Shown piece after piece: positions 1 to 15,000 of a stretch of DNA of 24,202 nucleotides. How positions within the stretch are numbered: the first letter of the stretch is position 1; every line of letters starts with the position of its first letter. Under the pieces are notes generated by a model. The model ran no database searches, had not been told where the DNA came from, and saw only the letters and a program-made list of their open reading frames with translations. Source of the stretch: Thermodesulfobacteriota bacterium (GTDB lineage: Bacteria; Desulfobacterota; Thermodesulfobacteria; Thermodesulfobacteriales; Thermodesulfobacteriaceae); contig QNAZ01000002.1 in assembly GCA_003641645.1 (NCBI GenBank), positions 1-24,202 on the forward strand, read 5' to 3'. The position numbers and the translations under genes are program-made.

Positions 1-3000
1 AACTTATTTAATATAATGCAGATTGTTTATGATTTATATGGGATTATAAAAAATGCTGAATAAGTAAGAAGCACTAAAGGAATCCTTAGAAGTATTTATC
101 TTAATTTTTTCCTTTTACTTGACAATTTTTTATTCTTAATTTAAATTAAAATTTTTAAAGTTTATATGAGATAAAAAGTAAAGTTAAATTCTTACTGGTT
201 TCATTATTTTAAATTATGTCCCAAGAGAAAATAGTAAATTTGAGCCATCAAAAAATTAAATCCTCTTCGAAGGCTTCTGTTTCTCCTTTAGATGAATTAA
301 CTCTTAGAACAACTAAAGAGATCGTAATTAAATTCATTGAGATGGGAAGATGTTCACCTGCTACATTTGAAGAAGTTTTTACTCAGGTTTTCTCTGTGGT
401 AAAAAAAACTCTAAATAAAGATTAGATGTATCTTCTTGCCATTCATGGCAGTCCAAGAAAAGGAGGAAATACAGAAATCCTTTTAGATTATTTTCTAAAA
501 GGAATAAAAAAAGAAAATCTCTCTTTTGAAAAAATAAGACTTTCAGAACTTAAATATCAACCCTGTATAGAATGCGGAAAATGTGAAACTACAGGAGAAT
601 GTAGTATTGAAGATGATTTTCAAGAACTTTATAAAAAAATTTTAAAAGCTGATTTTTTAGTAATTTCCACCCCTATCTTCTTTTACAATCATACTTCCTA
701 TATTCAAGCTTTTTTTGAAAGATTCCAAGCTTTTTGGGCAAGAAAATATCTTCTTAAACTTCCTCATCCTTTAAATAAAACTACTAAAGGTATTATCCTT
801 TCTATTGGAGCAACTAAAGGAAAAAATCTTTTTGAAGGTGTTATAAGAGGTTTTAAATATGCTTTAGATACTATTTATGGAATTTATATTGGTGGATTTT
901 TTTTGAGAGGTATTAATAAAAAAGGAGAAATCCTAAATTATCCAGAATATTTAGAAATTGCTAAAAATATTGGTTTTAAACTTTCCTCTCTTTCAGAAGA
1001 AGAAATTATTAAATTTCCTGAAAAATTAAATTTAAACACAAGTTCTGCTCCTTAAATTATTTATATTTTTCAAAAAGTTCTTTATATCTTCTTGCTCTTT
1101 CTTCAATATTTTCAGCTATCCATATATCACTCACTATAGCTATCATATCAGCTCCAAGTTCTATCAACTCTTTTGCTCTCTCTAAGGTTATGCCACCAAT
1201 TGCACAAACAGGTATTCTTAATACTTTTTTTGCTTCCAAAATAATCCTTTTATCAACTATCTCTGCAGATGGTTTTGTGGGTGAGGGGAAAAAACTTCCG
1301 AAGGCAACATAATTCGCAGAAAGAGCTTCCATCTCTTTTGCTCTTTTAAGATCTCCGTAGCAGGAAATACCTATTATTTTGTCTTTTAAAATTTTTCGGG
1401 CAGAAGTAATAGATAAATCTTCTTTTCCAAGATGAACTCCATCTGCATCTACTTTTAAAGCAAGCTCAACCCTATCATTAATTATAAAAATTGCTTCATA
1501 TTTATGAGAGAGTTTTTTTAAAGCTATAGCATAAGGAATTAAATCTTCATCAGTTTTGGTTTTATCTCTTAATTGAACAATTTTAGCTCCACCCTTTAAG
1601 GCTTTTTCAACTTTTTTTAAAATTTGATCATTCTCATAGGGTGTAAGTTTTTCATCAGTTATTACATAAAGTCCAGAAAGTTTCATTCTTAAAATCTTTC
1701 AATAATTTCTGCCTGTGGCAAATGGCTTTTAAAGAAATCTTTTGCCCATTTATAAAAATCTCGAGAATAAGGTTCTACATTCTTTCTATTTAAATTTTTT
1801 CCGGGAATATACTTTTGAAAAGCAATAAATTTAAAATTTTTAAGATAAGGTAGCATTTCTTCTAAATCTCTTTCTGAAACTAAAGGTGGATAAAAAGTAA
1901 TTCTTATTTCTACTTTTTCAGGCACTCTTTTAAGAAGGTCAAAAGTTTTCTCTACATCTCTAAAATCGCCCCTCACTTCATCATATCTCCTTGGAGATGT
2001 CTTAAAATCTACAGCAAAGAAGTCAACAATCCCTCTCTCTAAAAGAGTTTTCACCATCTCAGGATTGGATCCATTTGTATCAAGTTTTACAGGAAGCCCG
2101 ATTTCATAGTAAATTCTTTCTATCAAATTAATAAGTTTTTTCCCCCAAATTGTTGGCTCACCTCCTGTGATAACAACTCCTTTTATAAATCCTTTCCTCC
2201 TTTTAAGTTCCTCCATTATTTGATCTTCAGAAATATCAGGCAGTTTACTTACCCTTTCAGGCAACACCAAATCCACATTATAACAATAAGGACAACGAAA
2301 ATTACAAAGATATGTAAAAATTACTAAAGCTATTTTACCTGGATAATCTATTAAACTTGTTCCACGAAAACCTTTAATCATTTATCTAAAAAAAAATATA
2401 ACATTCAATTAGAAATAAAAAAGTAAAAAAAATAAGTAAAAGCTCTAAATTTGGCATCTTTGTAAATTTTTTATTCTTCTTTAAAACTTTTATTAAAAAT
2501 TAAATCTTTTTAATAACTAAAAATTTTCAATAACTATCATACTTAAAAATATATTTAACGGTTTTTCACGCACACGAAGTTTGACTTTGCCAAATTTAGA
2601 TGAGGCAATGCGTAGCGGTATATCTGCTGTTATCGGTTATATCAAATATTTTTATTTTTCCCATATTTGATACGCAGTCCATTTTAAATATTTCTTGCAG
2701 ATTTTATTTAGGGGGCAATCTTTACAATTTGGCTCTAACTCGCTACAATATCCATCTTCAAAAAGATAAAATGCTCCATTATCAACATAAAACGGGATTT
2801 TCCCAAATCTTGAAACAATTTCTTCTATCCATAGTCTCATTTTACTTGCCTGAATAATATACGATCTTCTTTCCTCATACAATACTTCTTCTAGTAAACC
2901 TGTCCTGCAGAATACCTTTCCAACGTGTCCATCAACAATCATCAATGTTTCTTCCATTTTTGATACTTTCTGCTTCCAAATCTCGTTAAAAAGAAAGATC

Positions 3001-6000
3001 ATCCAGTTAACAAACATTCTACAAGCTTTTGGGTTGTTCCCAACCCACCCAGATTCAAGCACTGGATGAGTATTAAGGAAGTTAAAAAGTTCAATTGGAT
3101 TTTTATTTTACAATTGCTCTGTAACTACATCAACAAATTTTAAACTATTTTCATTCAGCCATCTTATAAATCCCTCATAAGCCTTAAAACGATATGAAAA
3201 TAATGAAATTGGTTTTATTCCACCTAATGACCCCACTCGATATAATAAAGAACCCTTCTCACCTGCCACATCTTTGAATACTTTAAATAACTCACTTTCT
3301 GATATTTTAAAAGGTTCTGAAAGCAAAATATCTGTAAATTCTTCTGAAATTCTAATAGACATTTCTCTCACCTTATCAAATCTTGCTTGTTGATTTATCA
3401 AAACTCTCAAAAGTAAATATCTCAATATCTTTTCCTGTTCATCCTTATCTTTGGATAACACATCCAAATTACTTGGGATTGCCATATGTTCTTTCCATCT
3501 TTTATACCATTTCTCTCTTCCTTCTTTTTCTAAAATATCAAGCAATTTCTCTTTTTCTTTATCAGATAATCCCAGTTGTTTTTCTTTTGGCATTTTTCAC
3601 CACTGATTTTTGTCTTCTAATTTTTTCCTGAAGATATGTTCTGAGATGTTTAGCATCTTCTCTAATTATTATTTCTACTTTATAATTTTTCTCAAATAGT
3701 GAACTTTGTTTTAATCCCATTTTCTCTTTTACAACTTCACATAATTCTAGATCAATCTCATATCCCACACTGTTTCTACCAAGCATTGCAGCAACCTTAT
3801 TTGTTGTTCCTGAACCCATAAATGGGTCTAATACAATCTCACCTACATAAGAAAATAGTTTTATTAATCTATAAGGAATTTCCTCAGGGAAAGCTGCTAT
3901 TCCTTCTTCAATTCTGTTCTTTAAGGGTAAAACATTAATTATGTTCCACGTTGTTAGATACCATTTATTCTGTTGGTATTCCTTTACATCTATCTTTGAT
4001 CTCTCTTTTAATTCCTTTGGAATTCTTTTATAATCGAATTTTCCATTTTGAAAAATAAGTATTGTTTCTTGAATATTGTCTGGATAAAAATACATCGGAT
4101 ATGGATGTTGTAAAATGACTCCACTTCTTCTACTTATACGAATATAACCCTCTGGTTTTATCCAAATAATCTTATCTCTGTAAATGAAACCTTCCTCAAT
4201 GTATATTTTCGTTAAATCCGCAACAACAGGATATTTCTTTCCATTAATGAGCGTGTCATCACAAACAATACATATTATCCTACCTTCTGTAACCACTCTT
4301 CGCAATTCCTTCGCAATCTTCCTCATTTTGTCCAAATATGCTTCCTAACTCTCAAATAAATCTGGATAATCAAAAGGAGCATTAAAATACGGAGGAGAAG
4401 TAACTACAAGATGAATGCTTTTATCTTCTAATTCTTTCATATTTTCTGCATCGCCAAAGATTAATTGGTGATGTGTTTTTATTGTTTTATTCATTTTGAT
4501 TCACCTCTATTTATTTCCCACTATTTCCTTTAATCTTTCAATAAAAAATACTAAAATTTTAAATTAAGCAGCAATTCTTTTTCTATTTTTTAGAACCCTT
4601 ATTCCTTCTATTATCATATAAAAAGCTAAAACAAGCAAAATTAAAGCTATTAAAGTAATGATATTAAATCTTAAATTACTAAAAGTGATATAACCCAAAG
4701 CTGAAAGAGTAATTATAACCATAAAGATTGTGGGAATTAAAATAAATAAAAGTTTACCTGGATTAATATTTTTTGCCCATACATAAATAGTAAGTAAAAC
4801 TAAAGCTGCAAGAAGCTGATTTGTAGAACCAAAAATAGGCCAGATTTTTTTCCAAGCAGGAATAGGTGTCCCATCAGGGGCATAAAATTTTATATGAAGC
4901 AAAATAATTGGTAATATCAAAGATATTAAAGTTGCTCCCAATCTTACTTTTAAAGTTGAAGCTGTTATACCCAGTAATTCTTGTAAAACATAACGTGAAA
5001 TTCTTGTTGAAGTATCAAGTGTTGTTAAAATAAAAGCTGAAATTGCAAGATAGCCTAAAATTAATCCTAAATGGGGATTTAATCCTATAATAGAAACAAA
5101 TTTAGAGACTCCTAAAGAAAAAATTTCTGTTGGTAATTTAGATGATTTTGCCAAATCTTTTGATAATATCATTACTGTTGAAAGAGAAATTATAGCAAGT
5201 ATACTTTCCAGTAGCATTGCTCCATAACCTACGAATCTTGCATTTTTAATATTATCAAGCTGTTTAGAAGTAGTTCCAGAGGAAACCAAAGCATGAAAAC
5301 CTGAAATAGCTCCACAAGCAATATTTATAAAAACAAAAGGAAAAAGAGGTCCTATTTGAGGATTAAAGGATACAAAAGCTGGATAGGAAATAGAATAATT
5401 ACTAAAAAGAGTGCCGATAATTCCTATAATTAAAATTAAATAGAGAAGATAACTTGAAAGATAATCTCTTGGTTGAAGTAAAACCCATACAGGTAAAATT
5501 GAAGCAAAAAAACAATAAATTAATAAAATCCAAACCCATGTTTCTCTGGAAAAAACAATAATGTTTTTTCCTAAACTAAAAAATATAATTAATCCAATTA
5601 TAATAAGTGCAAAAAGAGTAGCAATTGGGAGTTTTAATTTTAATTTATAAAGGGTAAAACCAAGGATTAAAGCTATTAAAATATAACCGATATTTACTTG
5701 GGCAACAGGAGGCTCCTTAGCAAAGGTAGTAGCAGCTAAATCTGCAAAAACAGTAATTATATATACTAAAGCGAACCATATAAATAGTAAAAAAATTTTA
5801 TAAACCCTTTTTCCCATATAATTTTTAGCAATTTCTCCTATGCTTTTGCCTTTGTGCCTAACTGAAGCAACAAGTGCTGAAAAGTCATGAAGTCCTCCTA
5901 TAAAAATAGTTCCCAAAACTATCCATAAAATACTTGGTAACCATCCATATGCTATACCAGCAATAATAGGACCTACAATAGGACCTGCTCCTGCAATGGA

Positions 6001-9000
6001 AGAAAAATGATGCCCTAAAAGAATAAACTTATTAGTGGGAACAAAATCTATACCGTCAAAATTGGTCTTTGATGGCACATCCTCTTCTTCTTTTATCTTA
6101 TACTGAGTTTCCAGAAATCTTCCATAAAACTTATACCCTATCCAAAAAAGAAGCAAAATTAATACTAACAAAACCTTTAACATCTTTGCTTAAACCTCAC
6201 TAAAAATTTTTTGCAGGAATTTCTATATTAAAAAACTGCTATCCAAAACTTACAAAAAAAGCAAAAATACTTTAGTTTATATAATTAAGTTTTTATTCAT
6301 CAAGTTCATTATTTTCCTGCTAAATTAAAAAAATTTCAAGAGAAAAAAATATTCCCTCCCGAAAAAATTTTCGGGAGGGAATATCTAAAATTAGACTTTT
6401 ATGAGATTTTTTAGACTTTAAAAGTTGTAAAATGCAGAAAGGGTAAATCTATTAGCAGTATCTACCCATTCATCACGCTCAGTTTCAATATGCATAGTTT
6501 CTACACCAATTTTCACATGATCAGTGAGTTTATACCAGAGATTAGCAAAATACTGGGTATTTTTTGTAAATTGACGATCATTAAGTGCCGCAGCACTTTT
6601 TCCTTTAAGAATTTCACTATCATTAGGATCATCAAATCCTGCTCCTATAGAGAAAGACCAGCGAGGATTTATATTCCATACAAGATTTCCCCATAATCCA
6701 TAAGCCTCAATGGTTTCACCGTAATCGTTTACTCCAAGATCGTATCTCAGAAATTCCTTATCAATACCCTTTCCAGTCCATGCCTCTCCTTTAAACTGAA
6801 ACTTCTGATCAAAAAGCTCAAAATTAAGCTTCCATTCACCAACAATAAGCCAGCGATCAATATCACTTTCATGAGGAAAGGGTTTGGAAGCATCAACAGC
6901 TTCATGCTTGTATCCACCTCCAATGGCTAACATGCTTCCTTTACTAAAAACCCGGTTTAAAATACCATCTTTATATTGAATTCTTGCAAGAAGCCATGGC
7001 ATACGCTCTTCTGAACCAGTAGAAATTCTTCTGTGCATCATAAGTGAACCAAGAATTTCCCAGTTGTTAAATACTTTTTGTCTTACAGTTAGTTGTGGAA
7101 CTCTCCACCAAAGGTTTCCTGCAGCTGTTAAAATTCCAAATTCAATAGTTGATGGATTTAATTGAGCTACAGGAATCCAATCCTGTCCAAATCGCACACT
7201 GGTTCCGGTTTTTTTGTTATAAATGTCAAGATAAGCAAGCCTCAATCTTGGAATGATATTATTTCCTTTAGTATTTCCGTAAAAATCTATCTCAGTATGT
7301 CCTTTAATTACCAAGTTTCCTCTTTTATGAAACACCAATGCCCCAAATCTGGTATCCCTTGGATTAAAGTTTGTTGAATCGTTCTGATAATCTGGATGTT
7401 TTTTCCTATTAGCAACTGCTCCAACAAAGTCATTATATTTTTCAATACGTGCTGTATCATAATGATAATCCATTTTTACTCTACCATAAAGTTGCCATTC
7501 TAAACCAGGCTTCCCAAAAACTGGTTTTGATTCTTTTGCTACAAGTTGAGGAGTTATTTTTTTAGTTTTTGTCTCAACCTGTTTAAGTTTTCCCTCAAGT
7601 GTTTTAATTAAAGCCTGCATAGAAGCCATTTGCTGTTGCATAGCAGCTATTTGCTGTTTTAAAGCCTCAATTTGAGCTTTGAGCTCCTCTGGTGTTTCTT
7701 CAGCAAGAGAAGTTTTAACAAATACACTTCCAGCCATTAAAACTGGTAATAAAACCTTTGCAATGCTTTTTCGCTTCATAACACCACCTCCTTTAAAAGT
7801 TTATGTGATTTAGGTTACATAATTTTTTGTCTCTTAAAATGTTTAAAGAAATTTTTCACAATTAAATATAACTTTTTTATTACAATTTTAATATTTTTTA
7901 AATCTTTAATCTAAAAATAAAAACAATCTCATGTAAAATTTTTCACAAAAATTTTTTTAAACTTTTAAAAATTTTAGAGTATATTAGTTTATTGAAATTC
8001 TTAAGATTAAGATTAATTTCTTTATACCATGCATTTTTTGAGAAAAAAAGCAGAATTCAAACTAAAAGCAGATATTGAACCAAAAGGAGATCAACCAAAA
8101 GCAATAGAAGAATTAGTAAAAGGTGTTAAAAAGGGATTAAAACATCAGGTTTTGCTTGGTGTTACTGGTTCTGGAAAAACTTTTACTATGGCAAATGTTA
8201 TTGCAAAAATTGGGAAACCTACTCTTATTATTGCTCCTAATAAAACACTTGCAGCTCAACTTTATAATGAATTTAAAAAGCTTTTTCCTGAAAATGCAGT
8301 AGAATATTTTGTTTCTTATTATGATTATTATCAACCTGAAGCCTATGTTCCTATAACTGATACTTATATTGAAAAGGATGCCTCTATTAATGATTTTATA
8401 GATAGACTCAGACACTCAGCTACTGCTGCTGTTCTTTCAAGAAGAGATGTAATTGTAGTAGCAAGTGTTTCTTGTATTTATGGTTTAGGCTCTCCTGATG
8501 AGTATTTCCAAAAACATCTTTATTTAAGACGAGGTGCTAAGATAAGAAGAGATGAACTCTTAAGAGCTCTTGTAACAATGCATTATGAAAGAACTGAAAT
8601 GGATTTTACCCGTGCTACCTTTAGAGTAAGAGGTGATATAATTGAAATTTTCCCATCTAATGAAGAAAAAAGAGCTGTAAGAGTGAGTCTTTGGGATAAT
8701 GAAATAGAAGAAATAAAAATAATTGATCCTTTTAGAGGTAAAGTCTTAGGAAAAGTAAGTGATATTGTAATATTTCCAGCAAGTCATTATGTTACTTCAG
8801 AAGACAGACTTCGCAAAGCTATAGAAGGAATAAGAGAAGAATTAAAAGAAAGGGTTGAATACTTTAAAAGTAAAGGACTTTATCTTTTTGCAGAAAGATT
8901 AGAAAAAAGAACACTTTATGATTTAGAACTTTTAGAAGAAGTTGGTTATTGTAAAGGAATTGAAAATTATAGCAGATATTTAGATGGAAGAAAGCCAGGA

Positions 9001-12000
9001 GAACCTCCATATACTCTTTTAGATTATTTTCCAGATGATTTTCTTCTTTTTATAGATGAAAGCCATATAACTATTCCTCAATTAAGAGGGATGTATAGAG
9101 GAGATAGAAGTAGAAAAGAGACTCTTGTAGAATATGGTTTTAGGCTTCCTTCTGCACTTGACAATCGTCCTCTTACATTTGAAGAATTTGAAAAGCGAAT
9201 TAATCAGGTTATCTATGTTTCAGCAACTCCAGGAGATTATGAAATAGAAAAGGCAGAAGGAAGAATTATAGAACAAATTATTCGTCCAACAGGACTTCTT
9301 GATCCAAAAGTAGAAGTAAGACCTTCAGAAAATCAGGTAGAAGATCTTTATTTTGAAATCAAAAAAAGAATAGAAGCTAAGGAAAGGGTTTTAGTATGCA
9401 CACTTACAAAAAGATTAGCAGAGGAATTAACAGATTATTATAAAGAACTTGGAATAAAAGCTTGTTATATGCACTCAGATTTAAAAACTTTAGAAAGAGC
9501 AAGAATTATAAGAGATTTAAGAAAAGGAGTTTATGATGCTTTAATAGGAATAAATCTTTTAAGAGAAGGACTTGATCTTCCTGAGGTTTCTTTAATAGCT
9601 ATACTTGATGCTGATAAAGAGGGATTTTTAAGGTCTGAAAGAAGCCTTATCCAGATGATAGGAAGAGCAGCAAGAAATGTTAATGGAACAGCTATACTTT
9701 ATGCTCACACCATTACTCCAGCTATAAAAAAAGCTGTAGAAGAAACAGAGAGAAGAAGAAAGATTCAAGAAGAATATAATAAAAAACATGGTATAACTCC
9801 AAAAAGCGTGGTAAAATCTCTTGATGATCCACTTATGAGAATGGTTGAAGCTGATTTTGTGAATTTAGAAAAAATAGTAGAGACTACCGAAGTTTTTGAA
9901 AGTTTAGAATCTTTAAGAGCTGAAATCGAAAAGGTTGAAAAGGAAATGAAAGAAGCAGCTAAAAATTATGAATTTGAAAAAGCTGCTATTTTAAGAGACC
10001 GTCTTTTTTCTTTAAAACAACTTGCTTTGCAATGGAGCTAATTTTTAAATCATGCCAAGACTCCCTAAAACTAATCCAAGGGCAGTTGCTTTAAAAATTC
10101 TTATTCGTTGGGAAAAAGGAAAACCACTTTTAGATGAAATTCTTTCTCAAGTTTTAACCAAAAGTGTACTTCCTGATGAAAGAAATAGAGCTCTTGTAGG
10201 AGAACTTGTTAATGGAGTAGTTCGATATCTTTATTATATAGATTTTGTTATTTCTCGTTTTTCAGAACATTCTTTAGAAAAAATGGATGCAGAAGTGAGA
10301 AACATTTTACGTTTGGGTGTTTATCAGATACTTTATACAAGAATACCAGAAAGAGTTGCTCTTGCTGAAAGTTTAAAAATTCTTTCTCATAGAAAAAGAG
10401 GAGAGTGGATAAAAGGATTGGTTAATGCAATTTTACATAGAATTGCAGAAAATAAAAACAATCTTCCTGAACCACCAGATTTTAATCCAGTATTTTATCT
10501 ATCCATAAAGTATTCTTTTCCTGAGTGGTTTGTAAAAAGATGGCTTGATAGATTTGGATTTGAAGAAACAGAAAAATTACTTTCAGCAAGCAATGATCGC
10601 TCTCCTTTAGTAATAAGGGTAAATGCCTTAAAAGTAAGCAGAAACAACTTTTTAATTTTTTTGCAAAAAGAAGAAGTTCCACAAGCTAAAGCATGTCCTT
10701 ATAGCCCTACAGGGATTATTTTAGATGGTTTTAGAGGGAAAGTTACAGAATTAAAAGCTTACCATTTTGGATGGATAAGTGTCCAGGATTCTGCAAGTCA
10801 GCTTGTTACATTTTTATTAAATCCAAAACCAGGAGAAAAAATTCTTGATGCCTGTGCAGGGGTTGGAGGAAAAACCACACATATTGCTGAATTAATGGAA
10901 AATAAAGGAATTGTTTGGGCTTTTGACCTTTATCCTTGGAGACTTGAAAAATTAAAAGAAAACTTTCAAAGACTTGGTCTTAAAGAACCAAAAGTTTTTC
11001 AAGGAGATGTAGTAGAAGAACTTCCCAAGCTAAAAGCTCCTCTTTTTGATAGAATTCTTATTGATGCTCCTTGCACAGGAACAGGTGTAATTAGAAAACA
11101 TCCTGATATAAAATGGGCAAGAAAAGAAGAGGATTTTATAAAAATTCCTGAAAAACAACTGAGACTACTTGAAGGGCTTTCTTCTTTTCTTAAACCAAAA
11201 GGAATTATGGTTTACGCAACCTGCAGTTTAGAGCCAGAGGAAAATGAAAAAGTTGTTGAAAAATTTTTAGAAAATCATCCGGAATTTGAAATAGAAAATC
11301 CTTTGATTGTGCTTGAAAAAATTTGTGGAACAAAAATCAGAGAACTTATAGAGGATGATTTATATTTAAAAACCTTTCCTCACAAACACAATCTTGATGG
11401 TTTTTTTGCTGTAAGATTAAGAAAAATTAAATAGTGAGGAGGGTTTCCTTATGGAAGATTTATTAATTTTTTTAAAAAATGTGACAGATTATTTAAATTA
11501 TGTAATATTTGGCATACCTCTTTATAAGCTTGCTTTAGCATTATTGGTTGTTTTTCTTTCTCTTTTTTTAAGAAAGTTTTTTATTTTGGTAGTAGTAAGA
11601 TTTGTGGAACGCTTAGCAAAAAAGAGCTCCACTGAGTTAGACGATCTACTTATAAATATTACTTCCAAACCTCTTAGTTTTTTAATTATAATAGTTGGTT
11701 TGTTTGTGGCTTTTCTCATACTCGGGATGGAACACACCATAATTGCCAAACTTATTAAAAGCTTGATTATCATTGTTATTTCTTGGACTTTGTATAATCT
11801 TGTGGTTGGGTTAAGCATTTATATCTACAGATTTACAGAAAAGTTTGGAGAAGAAATAGCTAAAGAGCTGGGAAGTTTTTTAATAAAGCTTTTAAAAATT
11901 TTTGCTATTGGAATTGGAGTTTTAGCTATTCTTCAGGAATGGGGAATAAATATAAGTGCAGTTATTGCTTCCTTGGGACTTGGTGGTCTTGCATTTGCTC

Positions 12001-15000
12001 TTGCTGCTAAAGATACTGCAGCAAATCTCTTTGGTGGTTTAACAGTTCTTGTAGATAAAACTATGAAAGTTGGAGATTGGATAAAAATAGGTGATGTAGA
12101 AGGAATTGTAGAAGATATAGGATTAAGATCAAGTAAAATAAGGAGTTTTGAAAAAAGCTTAATCATTATCCCTAATCAAATACTTGCCAATCAATCCTTA
12201 GAAAATTTTTCCAGAAGAAATGTTAGAAGAATAAAAATGATTATAGGAGTAACTTATAGCACAACAAGAGAACAAATGGTTAAAATACTTAATGAAATCA
12301 GAGATATGTTAAAAACTCATCCAAGAATTGCTAAAGATCAACTTTTAATGGTTTATTTTACAGATTTCGGAGACAGTTCTTTAAATATATTTGTATATTG
12401 TTTTACAAATACTGCTAAATGGGAAGAATATTTAGCTATAAGGGAAGATGTCAATTTAAAGATTATGGAAATTATTGAAAGAAACGGTGCTTCTTTTGCA
12501 TTTCCAAGCACATCAATTTATGTGGAAAAATTGCCTGATTTCTGGAATAAAAAAGAAGCTTAGCTAAATCCTATTTCTAAAAAATTTTCTTTAATAACTG
12601 CACCCTTTATTTCTTTATTTAGCAATATTCTTGGAAGGAAAAAGTGCCTTTTATGATTTCCAATTTTAATAATTAAATCCTCATCTTTTTGATAAACCTC
12701 AAGTTCTTCTTGTGGAATTTCTTTTAAAGCTAATTTTAAAATATATTCTCCATTTTTTTCCAAGATTTCAAAAGGCTTATCTTTATAAAATATATCAGCG
12801 GGATTTTTTTTCTGATAAACCCTTTTCCCAAATTCTTTTAGCTTTTCATAACCCAGGATTTCTTCGTAAAGCTGTGGAATCATAAAAATGGGAGTTGGCT
12901 CAAAGCTTTTTACAATTCTTTCTACATATTTTCTCTGGATTTCGTAAAAAGGATTTTCCTTTTCAGCTACCCGATTTATAAAAATACCATCAACAGGAAA
13001 GCCAAAAAGATGAAGATATGTAAAGGCTTTTTCTGTCTCCTTTATTACCATTTTTTCAGGATTAACAACTAATCTTACTGAAGAAACTTCTTGATTTTGC
13101 AAAAGATAATAAAGGTTATAAACCTGTCGGAAAAGATCCTCTAATGCATCATATGTTTCCTCTTCAGGAAGAGGCATATCAGTAACTACTCTGGCTGCAG
13201 GTCTTACAAATTTCATAAGTTTTCTTTGTAAAGGAAGTATTTTAGTTACCCACCAGCTTGCTGCATCTGGAAGACTAAGAAATCTTAATGTTTCTCCAGT
13301 AGGTGCAGAATCAACAATAATAACATCAAACTTTTTATCTTCTACATGCTTGTTTATCCACAAAAACGAAGAAACTTCTTCCATACCAGGTAAAACTGAC
13401 ATCTCTTCAGCTAAAATCTCATCTATCCCCTGCCATTTAAGAAGACTTTTTAAATATTCCTTTAAAACCCCCCAGAATTTTTCTATTGAGTAATAAACAT
13501 CTATTTCTTGAGCATAAAAATTATTAAAAATTTTTTTAGGTTCTGGCCCTACATCTTCTTCTAATACATCAGAAAGTGAATGAGCAGGATCAACAGAAAC
13601 TACTAAAACTTTTTTACTAAGTTCTGAAAGATATGCACCAGTTGCTGCTGAAAGAGTAGTTTTTCCTACTCCTCCTTTTCCTGTAAAAAGGATTATTCGC
13701 ATTTAAACTTTAACTCTTTTCAACCTTTACTTTTTTAATTTCTTTTTTGCCTTTCTCCAGTTCTTCAATCCTCTTTTCTATCACACTTTTTAAAGCAAGC
13801 AATATTTCTTTTCTTGCATTTTTAATATGTTTTTTACTTTCCTCTGGAATAAAAGAAAACATTTCTTCCATGAATGCATCCCAAGCCTGAACCATATGCT
13901 CTATCCATTTGTGTTTCATTTTATTTTCACCTCCTTAATTATTTTTTTATTGTTTTTTATAAATTTCAAATTTCTTAATAATATTTTCTTCTTTAAATTT
14001 TTTTACAACTTCTCTTGCAAGTGATCTCACTAAAGTGCTATAATTAGAAGATGTATCCCCTCTTGTGGTAGATATTCCCATCCAAATAATCTTACCAGAT
14101 TTACTGTCAAGTAAATAAATTACAAATTCAGCCTGTGGTTTGGAAATGTAATAACCTCCATATTCTTGTGTATAACCTTGATAATAAATATATCTATTAT
14201 AAGAATATATGTAACCATGAGAAAAATAACTTTTAGGAATATATTCTTTAGAAACTTGGTAATTTTGCAATTTTATAACTAAAGCTCCATCTATATTATT
14301 TTGTTTTAATATCTTTAACAATTTTGGCTTTTTATAATTTTTTACCGAAGTAATTAGCTTTGTCCCTGGAATCACTTTAATACCTAATAAATTAAATTCA
14401 GTTAAAAAGGCATTTTCAGTTTGTTTCACTAACCTTTTATTAGGAATTGGAGCAACAATTAATAAGTTTTTAAATTTTACTTGTGAAAAAGTCGGATATT
14501 TAATAGTATTTAAAGTCGTAGTAACACAGTTTGATAAAGAGAAATTAAATATAAATAATAAAAATACACAAGATATAGTTTTAAATTTAAATACTCTTTT
14601 CATATTTTTTTGAATAAAATATAATTTAGCCGGCGATGGGATTCGAACCCATGCCCTGCTGATTACGAATCAGCTGCTCTACCGCTGAGCTACGCCGGCT
14701 TATACTTATAAATATAAATTCTTATTTTAAAATTGGCAAACTGAAATTTTTAGTTTTTAAGATACTTCTCTTTGATTCTCTTTATAACAATATGAGCTGA
14801 ATTAAAAGCTTTCATTATACTCCCTTGCTTTAAAGCAATATCTCCAGCTAAAAAAACTTTCGGTAAATTGGTCTCAAAAAACTCATCTATTAAAGGTTCT
14901 CCATTTTCATTAAACTCAATTCCTATTCTTTTTAAAAAATTTTTAGGTGTAGTCCCTCCTAAACAGTAATAAATAAGGTCATATATCTCCTCTTTACCAT